Shown: in pieces, positions 8,369 through 17,575 of the stretch
How the letters are laid out: the number at the start of each line of letters is the position of its first letter
Position numbering within the stretch: position 1 is the stretch's first letter
Position numbers and translations under genes: made by a program
The notes under the pieces: generated by a model
Databases searched by the model: none
What the model saw: the letters and a program-made list of their open reading frames with translations, nothing else
Told to the model about the DNA's origin: nothing
Assembly (NCBI GenBank): GCA_963836775.1
Contig: CAWIKR010000003.1
Span: 3,286,001-3,350,000 of the forward strand
Length of the DNA stretch: 64,000 nt
Direction of reading: 5' to 3'
Source of the DNA: DASQPR01 sp963836775
Lineage (GTDB): Bacteria > Actinomycetota > Actinomycetes > Mycobacteriales > Micromonosporaceae

Positions 8369-8403
8369 TGTCCGAAACGACGTTGTGCGTATAGTTTCGG
8401 ACA
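8369..8403. promoter_or_regulatory. Inverted repeat on divergent promoter of glxA-like gene
   Basis: TGTCCGAAAC (8369-8378) and its perfect complement GTTTCGGACA (8394-8403) are separated by 15 nt. TATAGT at 8390-8395 lies 7 nt before the regulator ATG, so that gene is probably leaderless. The left arm falls at the -35 position and the right arm on the -10 to start codon. A protein bound here would block the regulator promoter and could affect the divergent dehydrogenase gene. Autoregulation by the adjacent AraC-type protein is the simplest reading, although AraC sites are more often direct repeats. Confidence 0.6.
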
Positions 8404-9392
8404 TGCCCCGGGTTGCCCTCGCCTTGCACAGCTCAGCGATGCTTTACGAGGCCGCGATCGCCTCGGAGATCTTCGGCGTCGACCGCTCGGACCTCTCCCC
8501 CACCGGCGAGTGGTACGACTTCGTAGTCTGTACCGCAGACGGGGTCGCGCACCCCTGGCTGCCGAACCTGCCGACCGCGTCGTACGCCGAGATCACTCGA
8601 GTCGACTCGGTTGTCGTGCCGTCCACCGACAAGCTCGACGCGGAGCCGGACTTTGAGCTCGTCGAGGCACTGCGTGTGGCGCATGGACGCGGTGTGCGGA
8701 TCGCCTCGCTGTGCACCGGAGCCTTCGTGCTGGCGGCGGCAGGGCTCCTCAACGGTCGCGTCGCGACTACGCACTGGATGCACGCCGACGAACTGGCCCG
8801 CCGCTACCCGCAGGTCGACGTACGAGCCGACGTGCTCTACATCGACGAGGGCGACGTGCTCACCTCGGCCGGCAAGACTGCGGCCCTCGACCTCTGCATC
8901 CACCTCGTACGCCGCGACCTCGGCGCCACAGCCGCCAACGGGATTGCGCGGCGACTGGTCGTGCCCGCCCACCGCAGCGGCGGGCAGGCGCAGTTCATCG
9001 AACCGCCAGCCGAGCCGCGCAACCCCGACGGGCTCGCACCCACGCTTGAGTGGGCGCGGGCCCGCCTCGACCAGCCGCTGACGGTGCGCGACCTCGCGAG
9101 GCACGCCGGCCTCAGCACCCGCCAGCTCGCCCGCCGGATGCATTCCGAACTCCAGGTCGGGCCGCTCGACTGGCTGCACCAGCAGCGCATCGCTCGGGCC
9201 CAGGAACTCCTCGAGCGCACCGATGCCTCCGTCGAACAGATCGCCGCCAGCTGCGGCATGGGCACTGCGGCCACCCTTCGTCGACACTTCCACCGCACCA
9301 TGGGCGTGTCCCCGACGGCGCACCGGGCGACGTTCCGGCGGCGCGACCCTGACGACGATCTCACAGCGCGCCAGTCGCAGTCGCCGCTCTGA
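8403..9392 (+). CDS. GlxA-family transcriptional regulator (DJ-1/PfpI plus AraC HTH)
   Basis: The 329-residue protein combines an N-terminal DJ-1/PfpI-like ligand domain (about 1-190; ASLCTGAFVLAAAGLL at the cysteine elbow) with a C-terminal AraC/XylS DNA-binding domain (about 210-310; L-T-V-R-D-L-A-R-H-A-G-L-S-T-R-Q-L-A-R-R and the second helix-turn-helix ending R-H-F-H-R-T-M-G-V-S-P). Streptomyces AdpA is the best-known protein of this architecture; others sense small metabolites. A -10 hexamer 7 nt before the ATG indicates leaderless expression. The divergent neighbour is a saccharopine-dehydrogenase-like enzyme, its most likely target. A second protein of this family is encoded at 29.4 kb. 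Confidence 0.88.
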   Translation: MPRVALALHSSAMLYEAAIASEIFGVDRSDLSPTGEWYDFVVCTADGVAHPWLPNLPTASYAEITRVDSVVVPSTDKLDAEPDFELVEALRVAHGRGVRIASLCTGAFVLAAAGLLNGRVATTHWMHADELARRYPQVDVRADVLYIDEGDVLTSAGKTAALDLCIHLVRRDLGATAANGIARRLVVPAHRSGGQAQFIEPPAEPRNPDGLAPTLEWARARLDQPLTVRDLARHAGLSTRQLARRMHSELQVGPLDWLHQQRIARAQELLERTDASVEQIAASCGMGTAATLRRHFHRTMGVSPTAHRATFRRRDPDDDLTARQSQSPL

Positions 9393-9884
9393 GATCGGCG
9401 TGCCGATCCACACCCGAACGTCGATTCCTCCAGGTCACGGCCGTCGTGATCAGGTGAAGTGCCAAGCTCAGCAATCCTCTTCCAGTCGCCCGAGAGGACA
9501 CGCGGGATCAGCATCCCCGCGATCGAGGGGGTCCGCCATCTCCCCACAGGAGCGCCGGGCGGCGATTGCCCGAACCGTAATCGGTCGTTGCCACATGAAT
9601 TCGTCATTTGATGACCGCGTATTCACGCCTGTCCGACTAGTCACTTCGATCCTCGCCAGGCGAGCGCGCAGCGTGCTGGTCGCATCACGACCGGTTAGCA
9701 ATCCGGCCACACTCGGATTCGGGAAGCGCTCAAATCTGCTCCCAATCTGCGTCTTAGATGGCTTGCCACTGAAGGCAAATTCGCACAGCGGATATAAGGA
9801 ATCCGGATGTTCGCACCACAATGACAGCCGCATCAGCGTTCTTAGGAGGCTGGCTGAGGGTTCGACGCGGTCGGAGCGTCGAGA
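9393..9884. other. Non-coding stretch, no gene recognised
   Basis: About 490 nt in which both strands are open only in low-complexity frames without recognisable motifs. GTCAT and ATGAC flank a 3-nt centre near 9606. It separates the regulator from a convergent hypothetical gene and may hold their terminators, but no strong GC hairpin is visible. Confidence 0.35.
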
Positions 9885-10661
9885 TCAATAGTGAAATCTC
9901 AATCGGACTGCGAAGGCGTCACTGGAGAGGCCGTCGATGTAAGTGCGGAACCGCTCAAGGAACGCCCTGTGATTCAGGTCGCGCAGGTCGTCGCTAGGCT
10001 GGATCCACTGGCCGGCTGTAGTAACGAAGGCATCGGTCGGCAGCGCGCGGTTCTCAGACTGCCGCAGAAATTCCTCGCGGTCGGTGCCGAAGAACTGCAC
10101 AGGGTCACCGGCAGGCTGGTAATACTTCGGCCTGTTTTCGCCGTAGCGCGCGGTGGCCCACTGCCGTACGGCGGGCTGTGCTGCATGAGCCTCGCCTACT
10201 GACGGTTGTTTGCGGACATCGTCGGGCGCTAGCGCCACGAACCAAGGCAGGGGCTTGGGTAGCTCGTCAGCCGTGTCAACGGATTGCATCCAAAGTCGCC
10301 ACTCGTCGGCGGCGGCCAACCTGAGCCGGCGACGGTCGGTAGCGAAGTCGAGCACACCGATTTCTCCGCCGTCGGCAAACTCGAAGCTGCTCTCCTGGTT
10401 GCGTCCTGGTGCCCGGAACAGCCGTTCCCGAATTTGCAGGAGGACACGGAATTCGTGGCATGGCTGATGCTGCCAGGCGTAACTGTCCCACATGATCACG
10501 CCGTCATCTGATACATGGTCTTCGCCATACGGCTCTAGCGCATTGGCCAGTGCAGAAACAACGTCGATTGGCTGTTTGGAAAAGAACACAGTTAATGAGC
10601 CATGTGACACGCTGATCCCCCGCTTATTGAAGCCATCTCGTCGAAAAACGGCTGATCGCAT
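9885..10661 (-). CDS. Hypothetical protein, about 258 residues
   Basis: I do not recognise the family. The frame has protein-like composition rather than the Arg/Pro/Ser-rich look of shadow frames, with segments such as WDSYAWQHQPCHEF, DEWRLWMQSVDTADEL, PLPWFVALAPDDV and YYQPAGDPVQFFGTDREEF. It contains many aromatic residues, no signal peptide and no membrane helix, so a soluble cytoplasmic protein is expected. AAGGA about 7 nt before the ATG supports this start; an internal GTG (V-S-H-G-S-L) about 51 nt downstream is an alternative. Base composition is slightly less GC-rich than its neighbours, hinting at transfer. An IS3 remnant lies just upstream. Confidence 0.6.
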   Translation of the reverse strand: MRSAVFRRDGFNKRGISVSHGSLTVFFSKQPIDVVSALANALEPYGEDHVSDDGVIMWDSYAWQHQPCHEFRVLLQIRERLFRAPGRNQESSFEFADGGEIGVLDFATDRRRLRLAAADEWRLWMQSVDTADELPKPLPWFVALAPDDVRKQPSVGEAHAAQPAVRQWATARYGENRPKYYQPAGDPVQFFGTDREEFLRQSENRALPTDAFVTTAGQWIQPSDDLRDLNHRAFLERFRTYIDGLSSDAFAVRLRFHY

Positions 10662-10757
10662 TCATTGTTCCTTGAACAGCCGGCGCGTACTTGGTCGTGA
10701 TCGTGCCGCCGGCCGAATGGGACTATCCGGCTTGGGTTGACTCTCGGAGTTGGGTGG

Positions 10758-10838
10758 TCAGGCCGCGGCCGCGGCGAGGTTGAGTGTCTCAAATTCGATC
10801 GGGGTGAGCCGTCCCAGGCGGACTTCAACGGTCGCGTT
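10758..10838 (-). mobile_element. IS3-family OrfB C-terminal remnant
   Basis: The last codons read R-L-G-R-L-T-P-I-E-F-E-T-L-N-L-A-A-A-A-A before TGA, the familiar tail of actinobacterial IS3-type integrase-core transposases (RLGxLTPxEFE). Nothing upstream continues the catalytic domain. Short but distinctive. Confidence 0.55.
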
Positions 10839-10913
10839 CAAGATATTGACGGTCACACCGCTGGGGAGGCCGAGATCGCCCTGAGATAACTCCTACGGGC
10901 GAACGAACAGGGC

Positions 10914-10947
10914 GGGGCGGCGCCTACTGTCCCTCATGCGCCGCCCC
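10914..10947. terminator. GC-rich hairpin, likely terminator
   Basis: GGGGCGGCGC and GCGCCGCCCC form a perfect 10-bp stem around a 14-nt loop. There is no U-tract, as is common in high-GC actinomycetes. It lies downstream of the decayed tryptophanase-like gene read leftward and could be its old terminator. The interval 10948-11158 shows no gene. Confidence 0.45.
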
Positions 10948-11158
10948 CGTTCACACCCACCGTCACACCGCCGAAGAGGCGTCCGTGCGAGCGCCGCTGA
11001 ACGGCGTTGCTACTAGCCCGCTGCTGCGATCCGGGTGCCATCCCGCTGCGCCGCAGCAATCGGTGCGAGCATGCCCTACGTGCCGAGTCAGATATCGCAC
11101 CCGCTGCTACCGAGCATGGTGCGGTTTCCGCGGCGCTGTTGTCACCGTCATCGTCGAG

Positions 11159-11640
11159 CTATCCGGTGACGGTCGTTGGTTCCAGCCTCACCTTGACGTG
11201 GCGCAGCAGGTGCGGCGCCGAGACGATTCGGTACCCACTGACTCGCTCAGGGTTCTTAGCGATGTCGGCAAGGACCGCCGCAACGTAATCAAGATGTGTG
11301 TCGGCGTAGACACGGCGAGGGATCGCCAGCCGTACGAGTTCGAATGGCGCGGATGTCACGAGGCGATGATTTTCGTCCATTGCGCCCAGGTAGAGAGATC
11401 CCAGCTCCGCGCAGCGGACCCCCGGCGTCAAGATAGAGCTGGCAGGCCAGGGAGTGGCCGGGGAACTGCTCTGATGCCAAATGCGGCAGGAGCCGGCCGG
11501 CATTGAGGTAGAGAGCATGGATGCCGGGGTGGTTGGACGGTGTCTACGCCGGCTGCGAACAGAGCTTGTCGACGGGTTAGCAAACATAGGGGCATCAGCG
11601 CCCGGCGGCCTACTCATGGTCATACCTGCTCATGGTCATA
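11159..11640 (-). pseudogene. Tryptophanase / tyrosine phenol-lyase remnant
   Basis: The C-terminal part is clear: V-R-C-A-E-L-G-S-L-Y-L-G, then F-E-L-V-R-L-A-I-P-R-R-V-Y-A-D-T-H-L-D-Y, then APHLLRHVKVRLEP, matching the beta-eliminating PLP lyases TnaA and Tpl. Upstream, the matching sequence continues in another frame (A-L-Y-L-N-A-G-R-L-L-P-H-L-A-S-E-Q-F-P-G-H-S) and then a third, so at least two frameshifts are present. The PLP-binding lysine region is gone. In life the enzyme splits tryptophan or tyrosine into indole or phenol, pyruvate and ammonia. Only about a third of the usual 460 residues remain. It abuts the FUSC exporter gene. Confidence 0.75.
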
Positions 11641-13997
11641 CCTGCGGTCGCAACGGTTCGCCGTCGCGGGCCGGCACCGGCCCGCCGGGTACGTTGCGGT
11701 CTGGCAGTGTCGTGTCGTGGTCCACGACGGTCATTCCAAGCGCGTCGGCGAGCGTCGCGAGTGCGCCGTCGAGCATCATGAGGTCGTTGATCGCGAGATT
11801 GGGCAGCAAGATGTCCACGGGCGCGACGCGACTCGCCATCTCGAACAGCGCGGCGGACCGTGTATACGTTCCGTGCTCGCCGGTTTCGATGCGCTTGTCG
11901 ATGGCGGCCATTGAGTTGCGCAACTGGTCCGTGGCCGCCGTCAGCCGCGGACCACGCGGAAAGTGGGTGTGATCGACGGTGTTCGCAAACGAACGGGCGT
12001 AATTCCGCGCGGCGGAGCAGACCGCCCGAATCTCGGTCAGCTGCGCGGAGTTGCGGCCGAATGTCGCCTGGCGCAGGGGCGCCGCGGTCGATTCAAGCGC
12101 CGCGTACGCCGCGTCGACGGCCCGCATATCAGCGCGGATCGGCGGATGCGACGTGTCGAGCATGCGGTCCAACGCGTCGTTGACGAGCGCCGACAACGAG
12201 CGGAACCACAAGAGCACGCCCGTGATCAGCACTCGCTGCGGCCGTAGCGGCACGACAAACAGCACGGTGACTACCACCGCGCCGAGCCCGATCGCGGTCT
12301 CGCCGAGCCGGAGGAGCAGCAGGTGCCAGCTCAGTTCGCCGAGTTGAGCGTAGATCTGCGACACCGTCACCGTGATGGCGATGGCCATGAACGTGTAGTT
12401 GATGCGAATCAGGTAGTTGCCGAGGAACAACGACGCGATGACGATCAACAGCGAGGACCATACGTGCCCACCGGTGAGGTGGACAAGAAGGTCGCCGACC
12501 ACGATGCCGATCGCCGTTCCGGTGACTCGGAACAGTGCCTTGCGGACCTGCTCGCCGGAGTTCGTGGTGGACGTGAATGCCATGAACGTCACCAGCACCG
12601 CCCAATAGAGCCGTGGTCCGGACACGATGTCGCCGACGACGATCGCGATGGCCCCGGCGACCGCTGGCCTGGACGGCGGCTCGGGTGTGCGGCTGCAAAG
12701 TCGTGTGGTCTAGGGCGCCGCCCCGACCCGGCGTGGTAGACGCCTCCGTGCTGACCGGCGCGGAGCCTGGCAGCCAACCCGATTTCAGCGTGACCGCCGG
12801 CGTGTACGGCACGGCGGCCTTCTTGCCGACACGCTCAATTGTGGCGCGGATCTGTCGACGTGCCGCCACGTACGTCTGGGCCGAAGCGGCAAGGCGAAGA
12901 CCGACGACGGTCATCCGCGCGTCGTCGGAACTCGCGCGGCGCAGCTCGACCGCACGCGCGTCGACGTCGTCCTTGTCTCCCGCCAGCACCGCCGCAATGC
13001 ACGCGCGTGCCCGCGCACGCAGGGGTCCGTAGGAGCACTGCCCGGCGAGCGCGTCGGCGAACCGCGCGATATTGGACAGCGCCAGGTCGGCGTTGAATAG
13101 GCGTTGAGCTTCGAAATCGGACGAATCCGGCACTGACTCGGCGAGCTGCGCGTCGATCATTAACGTGCATTCGTTCAGCCGCACGATCTGCCGCGCCAGC
13201 CGTCGCGATGCCGACCGCAGGTGTGAGGAGTCCGGTGCGTCGAGGACGGCGGTGCTGCGGACGAGCACCCGATTGGCGCGCGCCTCCCACGATCGCCGCA
13301 TGCGCGCGAGCGTCGCGATGCGGTTCGGCCGGAAGAACGCGAGGCCAACGAACAGCGAGGCGGCCACGCCTATGCCGAGCAACGCCGCGATCCAACCGAG
13401 GTCGGCCAGCTGGATCTCCCCGTGCAGGAAGAAGCCGAGGTAGCCGCCGTTGAAGATCACGAGCCCGGCCGTGACACCGCGCGGTCCGAATCGTCGCAGG
13501 TAGACCGCAACGGCGAGGAGTGCGATGAGCCAAATGAACGAGGCCAGGCGATACGACCCGATTGCTAGCCCGACCGCCATCGAGGCGAGCAGCGGCAGCG
13601 GCAGCACCAGCGAGGACAGGATCTGTCCACGGGCGGTCGCGTCGCTGACCGATGACCCGGCCGTAAAGGCCACAATCCCGGTCACCAATAGCGCCACCAC
13701 CAGCAACGCGTGGTCGCCAGCGCGTACCACAGCCGGTGGACCGGCAGCGTCCGGTATCTGCAAAGCGCCAGTCGTCCGGACGAACACGTAAGCGAGACCG
13801 ATGCCCAGCGCCATGCCCAGCACCGCCTGCAGGGCGAGCCGAAGCTGGGTGAATGCCGGATCGGCGCCTGCGAGCTGGTCGACGCCGTCGCGCAGGTAGG
13901 CGCGAATCGAGCCCGCCCGCGGGCCGACCGTGAGGACATCGTCGGACAGGCCCCGCTGGCCGCCAGCGGCCCGAACGCGCTGCACGGGTGCCGTCAC
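11636..13997 (-). pseudogene. FUSC-family membrane transporter, frameshifted
   Basis: Two overlapping frames together encode one FUSC/aromatic-acid-exporter-like protein of about 780 residues. The first (from 13997) supplies an N-terminal bundle of hydrophobic helices (LRLALQAVLGMALGIG..., LVVALLVTGIVAFTAG) and a soluble helical middle. Near 12660 the reading must shift to the second frame, which begins AVAGAIAIVVGDIVSG, continues P-R-L-Y-W-A-V-L-V-T-F-M-A-F with the FUSC signature, and carries the second helix bundle and a long C-terminal cytoplasmic part to 11636. Both halves are well preserved, so the frameshift is recent or a sequencing error. Such proteins export aromatic acids or siderophore-like compounds. 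Its upstream region has been replaced by IS6 scraps. Confidence 0.75.
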
Positions 13998-14055
13998 ATC
14001 CTCATCGTCCGCCGCCGTCCGGCCGGATCCGCGATCACCCCTCGTGCGTGTGCCC

Positions 14056-14112
14056 CTCCCCGAGTCGCCGCGGCCTTCACCGAACTCGCCAAGGGGGCTG
14101 TTGCGTTATGGA
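14056..14112 (+). mobile_element. IS6 transposase tail scrap and adjoining end
   Basis: P-R-V-A-A-A-F-T-E-L-A-K, the extreme C-terminus of IS6-type transposases, runs directly into GGGGCTGTTGCGTT, which resembles another IS6 terminus. These are about 50 nt of IS debris just upstream of the FUSC gene; no gene lies from here to 14237. Confidence 0.5.
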
Positions 14113-14237
14113 GTCGGCGGGCACGGAGAATCCTGTTGTCGCGCACTGTTCGCACCCGACGGCTCTATTCCGTCGAGCGACCTCCCAGAACAGTGACCCG
14201 AAGACCGGCAGTGTTGCACGGACGGCCCCGTGCCGGT

Positions 14238-14663
14238 TCAGTGGTTCGGGAGCGCGGCGCTGATAGCCGCAAGCACCGATTGACTATCGCGGTCAATGGC
14301 TAGATCACCGAGCGACACGATGCCGATCAGGGTGGCGCCGGCGTCGACGACGGGAAGCCGACGCACGGCATGCTCGCGCATCAATGCCACCGCCATTGAT
14401 GCTTCAGTGTCCGGCTGGACCGTAACGGGTGTTGGGGTCAGCACATCGCGGATCGCCGTCAGGGCGGGGTTTCGGCCCCTTGCGATCACCCGGGTAACGA
14501 TGTCGCGGTCAGTGAGGATTCCGCTCACGCGGCCGCGGGAGTCTGTGACGACCACGTCACCGGTGTCCCGGTCGTGCATGATCCGGGCGGCCTGCATCAC
14601 TGACGCCTCCGGCGGTAGCGTCATCGGCCAGCCGGTCATGACGTCACGTACCAACTGTTGCAT
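14238..14663 (-). CDS. Tandem CBS-domain protein
   Basis: The 141-residue protein consists of two CBS motifs. The first is about residues 8-63 (V-R-D-V-M-T-G-W-P, then GDVVVTDSRGRVSGILTDRDI) and the second about 75-135 (T-P-V-T-V-Q-P-D, then V-R-R-L-P-V-V-D-A-G-A-T-L-I-G-I-V-S-L-G-D). Such stand-alone pairs form a Bateman module that binds adenosine nucleotides; in actinobacteria many belong to dormancy or hypoxia regulons. The start is set by AGGAGGTG about 5 nt before this ATG. It is a single gene. The partner it regulates is unknown; LtrA is encoded just upstream in the same direction. Confidence 0.88.
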   Translation of the reverse strand: MQQLVRDVMTGWPMTLPPEASVMQAARIMHDRDTGDVVVTDSRGRVSGILTDRDIVTRVIARGRNPALTAIRDVLTPTPVTVQPDTEASMAVALMREHAVRRLPVVDAGATLIGIVSLGDLAIDRDSQSVLAAISAALPNH

Positions 14664-14961
14664 GACGCACCTCCTGATCAAGTAGTCGCATCAGGCGGCA
14701 GCGCGTCGGTGGCGCGAGTGCCGATCAACCGCGGCGGTCCGCCCTGGATACTCCACCCGAACCTATATCTCCGCTCGGATCTTCGGTCGATGAAACCGCT
14801 GTTGCCGCAGGCCACAAGCGCCAACAGGCGTCACCGTGGATCGGTGCGGCTGATCGCGAACCGATCGTCAATGATGATCTCGGCGGTGACGGCCGCCGGC
14901 CTGAGATTGGCGATCTTGGCTCAGCATGCGCTTGGCGGCACTGGCAGGCGTTCGGCACGGA
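14664..14961. other. Intergenic, no gene recognised
   Basis: About 300 nt between the LtrA and CBS genes, both on the minus strand. No ORF with recognisable content; a promoter for the CBS gene probably lies here but I cannot point to convincing hexamers. Confidence 0.3.
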
Positions 14962-16119
14962 TCAGGCGGGCGCCGGCTCCTCCAGGTCGAAGTCGGGCCC
15001 GGTCAGGCGGACACGGCGCGCCTCGCCGACGTTGACCACCACGACGACCGCGATCAGCATCAGGATCGCCACGACTGCCGGCACGAAGATCCCGACCGGT
15101 ATCAGCACCAAGCTCGCGACTGCCCCGCCTAGCCTTTCCCACGACGTGCGGTGATACATCCGCCAGCGCGTGTAGGAGAACGTCGCCAAGTAGAGGGCCG
15201 TACCGCCGAACATTAGTCCGGCCGTGTCGGCGTGCAACCGGTGCGAGGGCTCCCCCACGACCTCGGCGAGCCCGACAGCGATGACCACCACACTCCCGAC
15301 AAACAACAAGTGCCCGTAGGTGAGTACCGGACGCATGACCTCGGTGCGAACCGCGGCCCGCTCCATCGCCTGCTGGATGGCTTGGGCCGCCAGGTGGAAG
15401 TAGACCCACCACAGGCCGAAAGCGAGCCCGTATGCGCTCGCCACTGCTGTGAGTCGCAGTGGTGTCAGCGGCAGATCGGCGGCGACGGCACCGACCAGCA
15501 CCACGGACTCGCCCAACGCAATGATGAAGAACAAGCCGTAACGCTCGGGCAGATGTACCGCATCGAACGGTATCCGGGCCAGATCCTTCCGTAACAGCCT
15601 CGGTGCCAGCAGGTCGACGGCGCCGGCCGTGAACCAGAGCGCGATCCGGGCCGGGCCGTGGACGAAGCCCCCAGCGAACACGAGTGGACCGGAGATGAGC
15701 AGGGCGACGTTATACGGGTTGCGTGGGACTTTCCGGAACGGTCCGCGTAGCGCGAGCAGCGCGAGGATGACTCGTGCCGTGAAATAGGAGCAGCCGAGCA
15801 ACACACCTCGACTTCCGAACGCGCCAGGCATCGCGAGCGCCATGAACAGGCTCGCTGTCCCGACGGCGAACAATCCGAGCCGGTCCATCAACGCGTCGAC
15901 ATCGTGCGTGTCCGCGTAGACGCTGGTCCCGACCCAGATCCAATAAACCGGAACGAACACCACCAAGGCCTGCAGCAGACCCTTCGCGCCGTGGTCGAGC
16001 CGAAGCAGCTCAGTGACCTGGGTGATGACGAACACGAAGACGACGTCGAAGAACAGCTCAGCCCAGGTGACGCGCTTCGGTGGCACCGAACGGGCGGGCT
16101 CGGACCGCGCGGGAGGCAT
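14962..16119 (-). CDS. LtrA-type membrane protein (low temperature requirement A family)
   Basis: The 385-residue polytopic protein begins with a short polar stretch, then TWAELFFDVVFVFVITQ, the hallmark of the LtrA family, and contains about nine to eleven hydrophobic helices. Further family motifs are VHLPERYGLFFIIALGESV and the acidic C-terminal tail DFDLEEPAPA. LtrA was described as needed for growth of Listeria at low temperature; the molecular role is unknown. TAGCAT lies 6 nt before the ATG with no ribosome binding site, suggesting a leaderless transcript. A cluster of IS6 fragments lies immediately upstream. Confidence 0.88.
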   Translation of the reverse strand: MPPARSEPARSVPPKRVTWAELFFDVVFVFVITQVTELLRLDHGAKGLLQALVVFVPVYWIWVGTSVYADTHDVDALMDRLGLFAVGTASLFMALAMPGAFGSRGVLLGCSYFTARVILALLALRGPFRKVPRNPYNVALLISGPLVFAGGFVHGPARIALWFTAGAVDLLAPRLLRKDLARIPFDAVHLPERYGLFFIIALGESVVLVGAVAADLPLTPLRLTAVASAYGLAFGLWWVYFHLAAQAIQQAMERAAVRTEVMRPVLTYGHLLFVGSVVVIAVGLAEVVGEPSHRLHADTAGLMFGGTALYLATFSYTRWRMYHRTSWERLGGAVASLVLIPVGIFVPAVVAILMLIAVVVVVNVGEARRVRLTGPDFDLEEPAPA

Positions 16120-16169
16120 TCCCGGATGCTATGACACAGAAGCACCTGTTTCTTACCTATTTGCTGAAA

Positions 16170-16380
16170 TCAGCACTTTGTTCCCCATAACGCCGCCGCG
16201 TTCGTCGATTGTGGATCGGGCATGACGGGCCGGCGAGGCCCTTGCAGGCGTACGCCCGCAAGCGCTACTCCCAGCGCGTCCGCGCCGCGCCTGCGCTGGA
16301 ACAGGATCTCGAAGACGGCTGCGGACAGCCGGGCGAATCCGAGCGCGACCAGCGTTGCGATGGCAGCGAGGACGACAATC
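16170..16380 (-). other. Orphan membrane-protein fragment next to IS6 end copy
   Basis: A minus-strand frame reads I-V-V-L-A-A-I-A-T-L-V-A-L-G-F-A-R-L-S-A-A-V-F-E-I-L-F-Q-R-R-R, one hydrophobic helix with a basic end, as in an N- or C-terminal transmembrane segment of a lost gene. It is bounded on both sides by near-copies of the IS6 5' end (ATTGTGGATCGGGCA at about 16208 and 16401). No start or stop context is convincing. Confidence 0.3.
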
Positions 16381-16830
16381 GGCTCTGTTGCATTCGTGGA
16401 TTGTGGATCGGGCAGGATCGCCCAGTGAGGCTCGCAACTCGTCGGCGTTCGGTGCCGGTGTCGCGGTCTGCGTTCGCTGGTTTCCGGTTCCCGGCGGAAG
16501 TGATCACGGTGGCGGTGCGCTGGTACCTGCGCTACGGCCTGTCGTACCGGGACGTGGAGGAGTTGCTGGTCGAACGGGGCGTCGAGGTCGATCACGTCAC
16601 CGTCTACCGGTGGGTGGAGCGGTTCACGCCGCTGTCGGCCGAAGCGGCCCACCGGTTCTTCCGACGCGCGTTGAGCACATGAGGGTGACACCGTCCGAGG
16701 TGGTCACTGACAAGGCGCCGACCTATCCGAGGGTCCTCGACGAACTGATGCCCTCGGCGTGGCATCACGTCGAGCAGTACGCGAAAAACCGGATCGAAGC
16801 TGACCACGGCCGGCTCAGCCGCGCCGCGTC
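16381..16830 (+). mobile_element. IS6-family element, internally deleted
   Basis: GGCTCTGTTGCA at 16381 is the left terminus. A GTG at 16425 opens the transposase: S-A-F-A-G-F-R-F-P-A-E-V-I-T-V-A-V-R-W-Y-L-R-Y, GLSYRDVEELL, V-D-H-V-T-V-Y-R-W-V. After FTPL the frame jumps to R-F-F-R-R-A-L-S-T and stop, then resumes as V-T-P-S-E-V-V-T-D-K-A-P-T-Y-P and WHHVEQYAKNRIEADHGRL. The WFVDETYVKV region with the first catalytic Asp is deleted, so the element is inactive. Its 3' part is cut by an inverted second copy. Confidence 0.8.
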
Positions 16831-17095
16831 GGCGAGCAGCGGCGTGAAACGCTGCACCCACCGATAGATGGTGACGTGATCGACCTCGACACCACGCTCG
16901 GCCAGCAATTCCTCGACGTCCCTATAGGACAGCCCCATACCGCAGGTACGAACGCACCGCGACCACGATGACGTCGGCCGGGATCCGGAAGCCCGCGAAG
17001 GCCGAGCCGGACGTGAAGACCGACGAAAGCGGGAGGGCAACTTCACGCGCCCGTCCTGCCCGAATCGGTCGACGATCGCTCGACGCAACGGCGCC
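16820..17095 (-). mobile_element. IS6-family transposase N-terminal part, inverted, frameshifted
   Basis: On the minus strand the copy starts at a GGCGCCGTTGCGT terminus near 17095. It reads SAFAGFRIPADVIVVAVRSY in one frame, then G-L-S-Y-R-D-V-E-E-L-L-A-E-R-G-V-E-V-D-H in another, and ends at FTPLLADAARL against the C-terminal part of the plus-strand copy. Two truncated elements thus face each other tail to tail, a product of recombination or insertion of one into the other. From 17096 to 17507 nothing recognisable is encoded. Confidence 0.75.
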
Positions 17096-17507
17096 CGTCG
17101 GCCACGTTGCAACGGAACGTTTAGTGATGCGGCCGCAACCCATCTACGGTCGGCGACCAATCGCCACCCTCCCGGCTGTCGGCGGTCCAGCCCAGGGCGC
17201 CGGCGAGTGCTAGGAGACCAAAGAAAACGGCAAGAAAGACGAGACCGGACATGACGCAAATCCCCCTAGAAGACATCCTCGATCACGTTGTCGGTCACCA
17301 TCGGCATGATCTTGCTCCCTCTACCGTGGGTGACCTGCTGGTCGGACTTCGTGATGGGACGACCTTCCCGCCGACCCGTGTGAGAGGCCGTGTGACTCGT
17401 TGCCGACGTTGTCGAGCCGGGCGATTTCATCGCTCAGCCGGATGGCTCCGGCCACGAGGTTGGCCACCAGGTGATCCGGATTGCCGAGCGTCGGTGATGA
17501 CCAATAG

Positions 17508-17575
17508 GCACTGTTGCATTGAGCGAGCGTCAAGATCTTCGGCGGGTAGGCTTCCTGCAAGATCGGGCCCGAGCG
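17508..17575 (+). repeat. IS-end remnant with GGCACTGTTGCA terminus
   Basis: GGCACTGTTGCATTGAGCGA begins a block (CAAGATCTTCGGCGG, then TCCTGCAAGATCG) shared with 1940-2013 and 49066-49131. No transposase follows. The stretch 17576-17811 contains no recognisable gene. Confidence 0.5.
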
